Positions 35,401 through 43,040 of a stretch of 64,000 bases of DNA are shown here, piece after piece. The position numbers and the translations under genes are program-made. Under the pieces are notes generated by a model. The model was not told the DNA's origin. It worked only from the letters and a program-made list of their open reading frames with translations, and made no database searches. Position 1 is the stretch's first letter, and each line of letters begins with the position of its first letter. This DNA is from Lachnospiraceae bacterium (GTDB lineage Bacteria > Bacillota > Clostridia > Lachnospirales > Lachnospiraceae): assembly GCA_022794255.1 (NCBI GenBank), contig JAAWEL010000083.1, positions 1 to 64,000 of the forward strand. The letters run 5' to 3'.

Positions 35401-36414
35401 GTCAAATTTTTGGGGGATAATTTCCTCCATGAAGAGCCTTATTCCACAGTGCTTCAGCAGATGGGAATCGAGATTTTATACGGGGCCGAGTACCAGGTGA
35501 AGATCTGGGACTGGCTGCGGGATCATGGGGATGATATTGGGGTGGCATATTTAAACCGACCCCACATCGCTTCCAAATATATCGACTATATTCTGGATAA
35601 TACGGATATGAAGGTGATTTACTATGGCCATGATCTTCATTTTCTGCGGGAAGGGCGGGAGTATCAGCTGACCGGGGATCTGAAGAAGCGGGAGGAGGCC
35701 GAGTACTGGAAGTCCATTGAGCTGTCTTTGATGGGCAAAGCATCTGTGTCCTACTATCCGTCCTATGTGGAGCGGGATGCTATTCGGGCAATGGATCCTA
35801 CTATTTCTGTAAAGGACATCACGGCTTATGTGTTTGATGAGTTTAAGAAAAATTTGCAGGAAGACTTTGCAAAAAGGGAAGGGCTTTTGTTTGTGGGTGG
35901 CTTTGCCCATCCGCCGAATGCAGATGCAGTGCTGTGGTTTGCAAAAGAGATATACCCACGGATCCGGCAGCAGATGGAGACAGCTAGACAGAGAGTACCG
36001 GAGTTTGTGGTGGTGGGTTCTAAGGTAACGGAGGAGATCAAGGCTTTAGAACAGCCAGGTAATGGGATTATTATCAAAGGCTTTGTGACTGAGGAGGAGC
36101 TTGACCGTCTGTACGGAGAATGCAGGATCGTGGTGGTGCCTTTGCGGTATGGGGCAGGGGTGAAAGGAAAGGTGGTGGAAGCCATCTACAATGGGGCACC
36201 GGTTGTGACTACGGCTATTGGGGCAGAGGGGATTCCCCAGGCAGAGGAGGTGCTTTTGGTGGAGGACGAACCGGACGGATTTGCCCGGGCGGTGGTGAGG
36301 CTTTATCAGGATCCGGATAAATGCCGGGAGCTTTGCCGTAAAACCCAGGTATATATTCGGGAGCATTTCAGCGTAGATGGGGCCTGGAAACGGATTGAGG
36401 AGGATTTTGCGTGA
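32419..36414 (+). CDS. 1331-residue methyltransferase / GT2 / GT4 multi-domain glycan enzyme
   Basis: In order: a SAM-methyltransferase-like domain (about 45-170, motif I RLLQVGADYGAMT at 53-65); a middle region with VSNIDALFENILLTGDG and LDYEWVFTFPVPEHFVKYR, a pattern recurring in large clostridial glycan proteins; a coiled coil (about 545-625); a GT2 domain from about 692 (VSIVIPVYNQIHYTYACL; FLNNDTQVTDGW; YCEDSDLAFEVR); and a GT4/GT1 domain from about 958 (FVGGFAHPPNADAVLWF; VPLRYGAGVKGKVVEAIYNGAPVV). Such arrays resemble WbdD/WbdA-type chain synthesis and termination proteins of ABC-exported glycans. The adjacent Wzt-like ATPase fits that. The order of sugars is unknown. Confidence 0.85.
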   Translation: MKRIDEEIQMTLKAYEGNIRQALADNHRLDYLYALSDERELLLEWYDFEPDARLLQVGADYGAMTRLYQSMVAHVTVLDPEEASLETVRMRCAGAKNVVYVQDSLAGYGERGEKPYDYVVMIGMEKAPDEKDIQAAKKLLKPDGVLIVAASNPLGMKYWAGTKREDNGLTKQQIEGLLGGGRFYYPMPDYRTPINIYSDEYLPKRGDLTRTIPAYDYPRYHVMDMGEGFDIVCEAGLFDLYANSYLVFWSKEPERLNMANRRIFIKYNKTRKEAFQIKTCICRGSVNDTGTRKGEPCQLEAGGTKEEYRPGIAQGWYVEKAALSLEGMGHIWSFEEKHRLLSGQHRALKVAAPEYRDDKNAAFFPYLTGQTWAEKLGEELSRGEIPLRLLGDAMEQIYDMEPEYRGAFVRTEEFAEVFGRGLTEEELALLEEDTACRVSNIDALFENILLTGDGNYCLDYEWVFTFPVPEHFVKYRILYYFCEQYGSLMGKVGTDEILAAFDITGEMVRVYEKMEVSFQNYVHGENQQLYLGNYMVSSLGSEDIRRAESDLARARERIEQMKIHAREKDVTIRKMTEVQRLTNNHVTNLEIMIQDLRHEIDEMGKTLAYLNRHEALLFKAKRKLGEQVNKKYPPGSLDRKKLKYKKEYLLHPVRSARLYSTEEGKNLRDGDFNIGDIYREHGKLRFEQQENPQVSIVIPVYNQIHYTYACLLSILEHTKDISYEILIADDVSTDATRRLGDFAEGLVICRNKENQGFLKNCNQAAEKARGKYIMFLNNDTQVTDGWLSSLVRLIESDHTIGMVGSKLVYPDGRLQEAGGIIWSDGSGWNYGRLDDPDKPEYNYVKDVDYISGAAILLPAWLWKQIGGFDIRFAPAYCEDSDLAFEVRRAGYRVVYQPLSKVIHFEGISNGTDVEGTGLKRYQVENSRKLKEKWAAEFACQCENNGNPDPFRARERSMGKPIILVVDHYVPTYDRDAGSKTTFQYLKMFLKKGYVVKFLGDNFLHEEPYSTVLQQMGIEILYGAEYQVKIWDWLRDHGDDIGVAYLNRPHIASKYIDYILDNTDMKVIYYGHDLHFLREGREYQLTGDLKKREEAEYWKSIELSLMGKASVSYYPSYVERDAIRAMDPTISVKDITAYVFDEFKKNLQEDFAKREGLLFVGGFAHPPNADAVLWFAKEIYPRIRQQMETARQRVPEFVVVGSKVTEEIKALEQPGNGIIIKGFVTEEELDRLYGECRIVVVPLRYGAGVKGKVVEAIYNGAPVVTTAIGAEGIPQAEEVLLVEDEPDGFARAVVRLYQDPDKCRELCRKTQVYIREHFSVDGAWKRIEEDFA

Positions 36415-36631
36415 GATATTCAAAGAAGTGTTCTCCTTGCCGCCTGTTTTTGTTACGCTAAGTGTTCATAACCACATAGCTTATGACAGCTTTGTAAAAG
36501 GCTCCTTTCTTCTATATGAGACAGAGCAAGGCTTATGGTTGTTGTTCTTTTTTATCGCTCTGTTATGCTTAATGCTTCAATGGCACCTATGGGAATTTTT
36601 AGTGCCAGAAATGTGCGTGCCAAGAAAAAAG

Positions 36632-36661
36632 TTGGACAGATCGGAACGAATACGGTATACT
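36632..36661 (+). promoter_or_regulatory. Promoter candidate before the heptose genes
   Basis: TTGGAC at 36632-36637 and TATACT at 36656-36661 with an 18-base spacer. It is the best element in the 330-base gene-free stretch 36415-36744, which otherwise shows no convincing gene or terminator. It would give hddC and the following genes their own transcript. Confidence 0.5.
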
Positions 36662-36744
36662 TAAGAGAAATTTATTATTTTATGAAGATAGTGGAATCTT
36701 TATGAAAAAAATGGTAGAATCTCGGCATGGATAAGGAGCGAAGA

Positions 36745-37470
36745 ATGGAGGCAATTTTATTGGCAGGGGGGCTGGGAACCCGGCTTCGGAGTGTGGTTAA
36801 TGACCGCCCAAAGCCCATGGCACTGGTGAATGGAAAGCCTTTTATGGCATATGTGGTACATGAGCTGTCCCGCCATGGGATTACAGATATTATATTTGCA
36901 GTGGGCTATAAGGGTTCACTTGTGGAGGAGTATTTTCAGGACGGCAGCGGTTTTAAACTGCCGGGAGGACAGCATTTGACGGTAAAATATGCTTATGAGG
37001 AAGCGCTTTTAGGTACTGCCGGGGCTATCAAAAATGCTGGTCGTCTGGTGACAGAGGATGCCTTTTTTGTGCTGAATGCAGATACTTTTTATCAGATTGA
37101 CTATGGCCGGCTGGTTCGGATCCAGGAAGAGAAGAATCTGGATCTGGCTTTGGTTTTGCGGCAGGTGCCGGATATATCCCGGTACGGTCAGGCAGTTTTA
37201 AAGGATGGATATCTGACAGGATTTAACGAGAAAACCACAGAGGCAATGCCTGGTACGATCAATGGAGGGGTATACCGGATGAGCCGGAAGCTGTTAGAGG
37301 AGATTCCGGAGGGAAAGGTTTCCCTGGAGAATGACAGGATCCCTAAGTGGCTGTCTGAGGGACGGCAACTGGGCGGCTTTGTCAATGACGGATATTTTAT
37401 AGATATTGGAGTGCCAGAGGATTATTTTCGGTTTATTCAGGATGTGAAGAAGGGAGTTGTGACATGGTAA
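36745..37470 (+). CDS. hddC: D-glycero-D-manno-heptose-1-phosphate guanylyltransferase
   Basis: 241 residues of sugar-nucleotidyltransferase: MEAILLAGGLGTRLRSVVNDRPKPMALVNGKPF, EEALLGTAGAIKNAG, FFVLNADTFYQ and NDGYFIDIGVPEDYFRFIQD. The family includes mannose-1-P guanylyltransferases, but the neighbours gmhA, gmhB and hddA fix the substrate as heptose-1-phosphate. ATG 36745 follows AAGGAGCG; ATG 36727 would add six residues before the conserved opening. It overlaps hddA by seven bases. Confidence 0.87.
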   Translation: MEAILLAGGLGTRLRSVVNDRPKPMALVNGKPFMAYVVHELSRHGITDIIFAVGYKGSLVEEYFQDGSGFKLPGGQHLTVKYAYEEALLGTAGAIKNAGRLVTEDAFFVLNADTFYQIDYGRLVRIQEEKNLDLALVLRQVPDISRYGQAVLKDGYLTGFNEKTTEAMPGTINGGVYRMSRKLLEEIPEGKVSLENDRIPKWLSEGRQLGGFVNDGYFIDIGVPEDYFRFIQDVKKGVVTW

Positions 37471-38534
37471 TCAGGGGAAGAGCACCACTGCGCATCAGCT
37501 TTGGAGGGGGAGGAACGGATGTGGCGCCTTTTTGTGTGGAGCAGGGAGGAGCTATTATTGGCAGCACCATCAACAAATATGCTTATTGTTCCATTGTACC
37601 CAGAAAGGATGACCAGATCATTGTACACTCACTGGACTTTGACATGACAGTGAAATACAATGCCCGGGAAAACTATGTCTATGACGGCAGACTGGATTTG
37701 GTGACAGCAGCTTTAAAAGCTATGGAGATCCACCAGGGCTGTGAGGCGTATCTCCAGTGTGACGCGCCTCCCGGTTCGGGACTGGGGACCTCTTCTACTG
37801 TGATGGTGGCTCTTTTGATTGCCATGGCCCGGTGGAAGGGGGTGGAGATGGATGGATATCGTCTGGCAGATCTGGCCTATCAAGTGGAACGGGAGGATCT
37901 CGGGATTGATGGAGGGTATCAGGACCAGTATGCATCTACCTTCGGCGGCTTTAATTTTATTGAATTTCACGGGCGCAATGATGTGGTGGTGAATCCTTTG
38001 CGGATCAAGAAGGACATTATTCATGAGCTGCAGTACAACCTGCTTTTGTGCTATACCGGCAATATTCACGTGTCAGCGAATATTATCAGGGATCAGGTGA
38101 AAAATTATGAAAAGAAGGATGCTTTTGATGCGATGTGTGAGGTGAAGGCGCTGGCATATGCGATGAAGGATGAGCTGCTAAAGGGAAATCTTCACAGCTT
38201 TGGTAAGCTTCTGGACTATGGATGGCAGAGTAAAAAGCGGATGAGTGATAAGATTTCCAATCCCCAGATCGATGAGCTCTATGAGGAGGCCATCAAGGCA
38301 GGTGCTTTAGGAGGCAAGCTTTTGGGAGCCGGCGGCGGCGGATATCTGCTGATGTACTGTCCTTATAATGTAAAGCATAAGGTGGCAGCCCGGATGGAGG
38401 AAGTGGGGGGCCAGCTGACAGACTGGAATTTTGAGCTGCGGGGAGCCCAGGCCTGGGTGGCAGATGAAAGCCGGTGGGATTATAATCAGGTGAAGGTGAA
38501 GCTGGCAGGAGGAGAATACCAGTTTCCAATCTGA
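37464..38534 (+). CDS. hddA: D-glycero-D-manno-heptose-7-phosphate kinase
   Basis: 356 residues, GHMP kinase family. RGRAPLRISFGGGGTDVAPF begins the protein, the ATP loop is PPGSGLGTSSTVMVAL, and GALGGKLLGAGGGGYLLMY is the third motif. These are the forms found in HddA, which phosphorylates the heptose-7-phosphate C1 position to the 1,7-bisphosphate. All four enzymes of the GDP-heptose route lie consecutively from 36.7 to 39.9 kb. Confidence 0.9.
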   Translation: MVIRGRAPLRISFGGGGTDVAPFCVEQGGAIIGSTINKYAYCSIVPRKDDQIIVHSLDFDMTVKYNARENYVYDGRLDLVTAALKAMEIHQGCEAYLQCDAPPGSGLGTSSTVMVALLIAMARWKGVEMDGYRLADLAYQVEREDLGIDGGYQDQYASTFGGFNFIEFHGRNDVVVNPLRIKKDIIHELQYNLLLCYTGNIHVSANIIRDQVKNYEKKDAFDAMCEVKALAYAMKDELLKGNLHSFGKLLDYGWQSKKRMSDKISNPQIDELYEEAIKAGALGGKLLGAGGGGYLLMYCPYNVKHKVAARMEEVGGQLTDWNFELRGAQAWVADESRWDYNQVKVKLAGGEYQFPI

Positions 38535-38545
38535 GACAGGAGCGG

Positions 38546-39199
38546 ATGACAATGGAGCGGGTGATATTTTTAGACAGGGATGGGACGCTTAATGAGGAGG
38601 TTCATTATCTCCACAAAAAGGAGGATTTAAAGCTCCTGGATGGAGTGGCCAAGGCCCTCTGCAGATTGCGGAAAAATGGTTATAAGCTGGTGGTTATTAC
38701 GAACCAGGCGGGAGTGGCCCGGGGATATTATCAGGAATCAGATGTAGCAGGGCTTCATGAATACATGAATGACTTGTTAAAACCTTTGGGAGCAGAGATC
38801 GACCGGTTTTTTTACTGTCCCCATCATCCGGACCATGGTATTGGAGAGTACAAAAAAATCTGTCATTGCCGCAAGCCGGATATCGGAATGTTTGAACAGG
38901 CAGAGCGATATTTTGACGTGGACAAGGCCCGCTCCTGGATGATAGGCGATAAGCTGATTGATGTGGAAGCAGGAAAAAATTACGGAGTGAGGACCGTGCT
39001 GGTGGGAACCGGCTATGGAGCGCAGATCCACAGAGAGCTGACGGAGAGTCTTTGGCAGGCAGGCTCTGATGACCGGAAAAAAGGAAAATCTGGCAGGCCT
39101 GGTATGGAAGGAAGGAGAACACTGCCCTATGATTTTTACGCCGAAACACTTATTGACGCCGCCAGTGCGATACTTGAAAGTGAAGATGACTGCCGGTGA
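38546..39199 (+). CDS. gmhB: D-glycero-D-manno-heptose-1,7-bisphosphate 7-phosphatase
   Basis: 217 residues, HAD family. VIFLDRDGTLNEEVHYL holds the DxD nucleophile pair; LVVITNQAGVARGYY, the zinc-binding CPHHPDHGIGEYKKICHCRKP loop and SWMIGDKLIDVEAG are all GmhB hallmarks. ATG 38546 or 38552 are both in frame after AGGAGCGG. The C-terminus is about 25 residues longer than usual and overlaps nothing. Confidence 0.92.
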   Translation: MTMERVIFLDRDGTLNEEVHYLHKKEDLKLLDGVAKALCRLRKNGYKLVVITNQAGVARGYYQESDVAGLHEYMNDLLKPLGAEIDRFFYCPHHPDHGIGEYKKICHCRKPDIGMFEQAERYFDVDKARSWMIGDKLIDVEAGKNYGVRTVLVGTGYGAQIHRELTESLWQAGSDDRKKGKSGRPGMEGRRTLPYDFYAETLIDAASAILESEDDCR

Positions 39200-39227
39200 T
39201 CCGGGGGAAAACGGAGAAAAAGAGATT

Positions 39228-39875
39228 ATGCTAAATGAGAGACAAAAACAAATTCTGGATGAGCTGATGACCCGCTATCCGTCTCTGCAGGTGGTTCGGG
39301 ACTCGATTGTGGAGGCATACGGAGTTCTGGAAAGCTGTTTTGCAGGCGGGGGAAAGCTTTTGATTGCGGGAAACGGAGGCAGTTGTGCCGATGCGGAGCA
39401 CATTGTGGGAGAGCTGATGAAAGGCTTTGTCAAAAAACGGGAGCTGGGCACAGAGCTTAAAGAGAGATTGAAGGCAGAGGATGAGAAGCAGGGGGCGGTT
39501 CTGGCCCAATCTCTTCAGGCCGGGCTTCCTGCCATAGCTCTTAACGGCCACCCAGGATTGTCCACAGCCTTTGCAAATGATGTGGATGCAGATATGGTCT
39601 ATGCCCAGCAGGTCTGTGGATATGGCGTGGCGGGGGATGTGTTTTTGGGCATATCTACCTCTGGCAATGCAAAAAATGTGGATTATGCAGTGACTGTGGC
39701 AAAGGCAAAGAATATGGCGGTTATCGGTCTTACGGGAAAGGACGGAGGACGTCTGGGAAAGAGGGCGGATGTGGCAATAATCGTGCCGGAGAATGAGACA
39801 TTTAAGATCCAGGAGTTTCATCTTCCGGTGTATCATGTGCTGTGTCTTATGCTGGAGGAGCATTTTTTTTCGTAA
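39228..39875 (+). CDS. gmhA: Sedoheptulose-7-phosphate isomerase
   Basis: 215 residues, SIS domain. LLIAGNGGSCADAEHIVGELMKGF and DVFLGISTSGNAKNVDYAV are diagnostic; the metal/catalytic His and Glu lie in EFHLPVYHVLCLMLEEHFF. It isomerises sedoheptulose-7-phosphate to D-glycero-D-manno-heptose-7-phosphate, the first step. ATG 39228 is chosen from the family N-terminus (MLNERQKQILDEL) with GGAG nearby; longer frames overlap gmhB. Confidence 0.92.
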   Translation: MLNERQKQILDELMTRYPSLQVVRDSIVEAYGVLESCFAGGGKLLIAGNGGSCADAEHIVGELMKGFVKKRELGTELKERLKAEDEKQGAVLAQSLQAGLPAIALNGHPGLSTAFANDVDADMVYAQQVCGYGVAGDVFLGISTSGNAKNVDYAVTVAKAKNMAVIGLTGKDGGRLGKRADVAIIVPENETFKIQEFHLPVYHVLCLMLEEHFFS

Positions 39876-39925
39876 ATACTTGCATACTTCAAAAGTACTT
39901 TCCAATAGGAAAGACAGGAGCCAAA

Positions 39926-40708
39926 ATGTTTACACATACCTATGCAATTTGTGCCTATAAGGATTCTCCATATCTGGAACACTGTATTCGGTCGCTGAAA
40001 AGACAGTCCATTCCGGCGGCAGTTATTTTATGCACGTCCACCCCAAGTTTGTTTCTTGAGAAAATGGCAGGCAAATATAAGCTTCCCTATTATGTGAGAG
40101 AGGGAGAAAGCGATATTCAGGCAGACTGGAATTTTGCATATAAGATGGCAGATTCCGATCTGGTGACGATTGCCCATCAAGATGATATTTACCACAGAGA
40201 TTATGGAAAATATGTCCGGCAGTGCTGGAAACAGTACCCGGACACATCCGTTTTTACTACAGATTGTGCTCTGTGGAAGGATGGGAGGATCCGCAGGCAT
40301 GGGATGGTGCTGGAGATAAAGCGGCTTTTGCGCATACCATTACGGCTGCGGCTGCTTGCCAACCAGAGAATCGTGAAGAAAGCAGTATTTGTGTGGGGAA
40401 ATCCGGTGATTTGTCCGTCTTGTACCTACAATAAAAAGACTTTGGGGTACCCGCTTTTTCATTCTTCCTTTAAGTTTGCCCTGGATTGGGATACCATGTG
40501 GCAATTGGCGTCACAGCCGGGGCGGTTTGTCTGTGAGGAGAAGTCCCTGATATGTTATCGGATTCATAAGGAGGCTACAACAAAAGCTTGCATAAAGGAT
40601 CAGCGCCGTCCAAGGGAAGAACTTGCCATGTATCAGAGAATCTGGCCGTTGCCGATGGCAAAACTGTGGATGCATTTTTACAAAAAAGCGTATGATTCCT
40701 ATGACTGA
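39926..40708 (+). CDS. GT2-like glycosyltransferase
   Basis: 260 residues. HTYAICAYKDSPYLEHCIRSL opens a GT-A domain, and DLVTIAHQDDIYHRDYGKY contains the DD metal site. FALDWDTMWQLA is in the acceptor region. ATG 39926 follows AGGAG by five bases. It lies directly after the heptose genes and is a candidate heptosyl donor user, but that is positional inference only. Confidence 0.8.
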   Translation: MFTHTYAICAYKDSPYLEHCIRSLKRQSIPAAVILCTSTPSLFLEKMAGKYKLPYYVREGESDIQADWNFAYKMADSDLVTIAHQDDIYHRDYGKYVRQCWKQYPDTSVFTTDCALWKDGRIRRHGMVLEIKRLLRIPLRLRLLANQRIVKKAVFVWGNPVICPSCTYNKKTLGYPLFHSSFKFALDWDTMWQLASQPGRFVCEEKSLICYRIHKEATTKACIKDQRRPREELAMYQRIWPLPMAKLWMHFYKKAYDSYD

Positions 40709-40770
40709 GAGGAAAGCGCAGCAATGCTTTTCTCATCAGAGATGTTGCATGGCATTGCCAGGGGAAAGGA

Positions 40771-43017
40771 ATGGTGAAGGGAATGAAAAGGCAGAAAACC
40801 GCTTTTTTATGGCTGGCAGGGCTTTTGGTTGCCGGAATCACCGGTTACTCGGCGTGGAAGCTGCTTGGAACAGGGGTTCTGTCCTGGCATATTACCCAAA
40901 GGGATTATCATTTCATGATGATTGAAATGCTGGGTCTCTGGCTGGCATTGCTTTTTCTTTTTAACAGAACAGCAGGCAGAAAACAAGTGGTGGGATTGGC
41001 CGGAATTGTGATAGTGGTTTGCTGGCTCCATGAGATTTTTCTTCCTGTTTTGTTTACTGGCTGTTATGTGGCTTATCTGGTTTTAATGGGCCGGTGGCTT
41101 GGAGGAAAGCGGCGCTTCAGTTTGTGCTGGCAGTTTATTTGCGGGTCTGCCTTTACAATCCTGGTTTTTTGTCTTTTGTCTCTGGTAAAACTTGGAAGTA
41201 TTTCCATGCTGCGCATATGGGTGCTTGGAAGCGGGGGACTTTTGCTGGCAGCAAACCTTTGGGCAGGAAGAACACAGGGCAGGCGGAAAATCCCGGTTTC
41301 TTCGTATCCTTTTGCCTGGTCTGTGATGGCGGCGGCTATTTTGGCTCTTTTACTCTTGCAGGCTGGCCGACTCAATCTGACCGTGGACTTTGACAGTCTG
41401 TGGTATGGGGTACGTTCCCATGTAATGTTGGACAGCGGTCGGGGAATCTATGAGAATTTGGGAACGCTGGGGGTGGTTTACACCTACCCGAAAGGGTGGG
41501 AGGTGCTGTCTCTGCCTTTGGCGGGTCTGCCTTCCTACTGCTTTTCCACGGCTATGAATCTGTGGGTGTCTGGCTTGGCTCTCCTTGCTCTTTACGAGAC
41601 AGCAACCATTATCATGGACAGGGAGAGGGCGTTGTGGGTGCCGTTTTTGGCGGCATCCGTACCAGGGATTATGAATATGGCGGACACTGCCAAGGCAGAT
41701 ATGATGACTTTTTTCTGCCAGATTCTCATGATTCAGGCTGTGCTGCAGTATGAAAAAAAGAAGGATTCAAACCTTTTGATTATGGGTTTGGCCGCCGGAC
41801 TGGTGAGCCTTACCATGAAGCCAACGGCTGTGGTATTTTCCACAGCGATTGTGGGGCTGGCGGTGCTTTATCTGCTTTTGAAGCGATTTAGAAACAAGGA
41901 GAAGGGGAAAGAGAGGCCAGGAAATGGGAGTCAGCCTTTTTGGCTGTTACTGCTGCTGTCCATTGGCGCATTAGCCGGTATATGGGGCAGAACCATGCAT
42001 CTTGTGGGAGTGCCAGTAACTTCCATATTTTATCAGATTTTCCAGAAAATCGGTTTTCAGGTTAAATATCCTTTTTATGCTTCCGGGTTTCCAGCAGCAG
42101 GAAGGGAAATGACGCTGAGCGGGCAGCTAAGGTTTTTGCTTGGCCGTCTCTATGGGGTTCTGCTAAATCCTCAGGGGGAGGATATGGCCCATGTAATTAT
42201 TGCCTGGGGTGGGATTTTGCCTTTAGCTCTTATAGGGATGACAAGCAGTCTTTTGGCCGGAAAAAGGAAAACAGTAACGGTTCGGGACGGAGTTCCTTTT
42301 CTGACTGTATTGCTAGGCGCCCTTTTGCTGATTGATCTGGTTAGCCTTCATGCATTGTCTCAGATTGACGGAAACTATTATATGCTTACTTATGGGGTGC
42401 TTATTCTGGCAGGCTGCAGTTGGATGGACTCAGTGAACAGCCAGAGCTGCAAAAAGATGGCGCTGACAGCATTACTGCCGGCATGGTGTTATGGAGTGCT
42501 TCTGTGTGGACTGACAAACTGGGCCTGGGCATTGGGAAATGGTGGATTTCATCTGCTGAATAAAGGATACATCTCTCATGTGGAGGCAGAGCGGGAGAAA
42601 AGAGCTGCACAGGGAAGCGCTGCCATATGGGATACTTTTGCCGCGAATCCCAAAAACCGGGTGATTGCTTTGGGAGAACATCCTGGGGTGCTGTCTTTTC
42701 CCTGCTGGGTTCAATCTTATGTGGATGTGTCCGGCTACTGGGGCAATCCAAAGGTGGTGGAGGATGCACCGAATTTTCTGGAATATCTGCATTACGCTGA
42801 TGTGGATTATCTGTATATGGAAAAGGAATATGTGGATACCAGTGTAAGAATCTATCAGATCATACGTGTACTGATTGAGGAGGGATGGCTGTATGACGTC
42901 CGGGATGAAAACGGAAACCTGATGTTAAGGGTGTGCAGGGAGAAGGAAGAACGCCGCATGGACGGGACGGAGCAGGATTTATTTGTGTTTGACAGAATGT
43001 ATATCCAACATCCTTAA
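40771..43017 (+). CDS. Large polytopic membrane protein, GT-C-like
   Basis: 748 residues with about fourteen hydrophobic helices through residue ~590 and a soluble C-terminal part of about 150 residues (NPKNRVIALGEHPGVLSFP; YLHYADVDYLYMEKEYVD). LTVDFDSLWYGVRSHVML after an early helix gives the acidic loop expected of GT-C glycosyltransferases. MKPTAVVFSTAIVGLAVLY is like ArnT/PMT-type proteins. The specific substrate is unknown. It would use a lipid-linked sugar, consistent with the GtrB-like gene at 50.5 kb. Confidence 0.68.
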   Translation: MVKGMKRQKTAFLWLAGLLVAGITGYSAWKLLGTGVLSWHITQRDYHFMMIEMLGLWLALLFLFNRTAGRKQVVGLAGIVIVVCWLHEIFLPVLFTGCYVAYLVLMGRWLGGKRRFSLCWQFICGSAFTILVFCLLSLVKLGSISMLRIWVLGSGGLLLAANLWAGRTQGRRKIPVSSYPFAWSVMAAAILALLLLQAGRLNLTVDFDSLWYGVRSHVMLDSGRGIYENLGTLGVVYTYPKGWEVLSLPLAGLPSYCFSTAMNLWVSGLALLALYETATIIMDRERALWVPFLAASVPGIMNMADTAKADMMTFFCQILMIQAVLQYEKKKDSNLLIMGLAAGLVSLTMKPTAVVFSTAIVGLAVLYLLLKRFRNKEKGKERPGNGSQPFWLLLLLSIGALAGIWGRTMHLVGVPVTSIFYQIFQKIGFQVKYPFYASGFPAAGREMTLSGQLRFLLGRLYGVLLNPQGEDMAHVIIAWGGILPLALIGMTSSLLAGKRKTVTVRDGVPFLTVLLGALLLIDLVSLHALSQIDGNYYMLTYGVLILAGCSWMDSVNSQSCKKMALTALLPAWCYGVLLCGLTNWAWALGNGGFHLLNKGYISHVEAEREKRAAQGSAAIWDTFAANPKNRVIALGEHPGVLSFPCWVQSYVDVSGYWGNPKVVEDAPNFLEYLHYADVDYLYMEKEYVDTSVRIYQIIRVLIEEGWLYDVRDENGNLMLRVCREKEERRMDGTEQDLFVFDRMYIQHP

Positions 43018-43040
43018 GAAAATGCCGGAGAGTGAAGGAA

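Noticed and set aside
36377-36664. 95-codon frame after the giant GT gene
   Set aside because: It starts within the preceding gene, has no ribosome binding site and covers a promoter-like segment; the hydrophobic part is probably due to T-rich sequence.
31106-38410. G6 runs in block 4 genes (for example about 31110, 32950, 36767 and 38404)
   Set aside because: They are in frame, short and in G+C-rich coding sequence, so they are expected by chance and are not counted as switch tracts.
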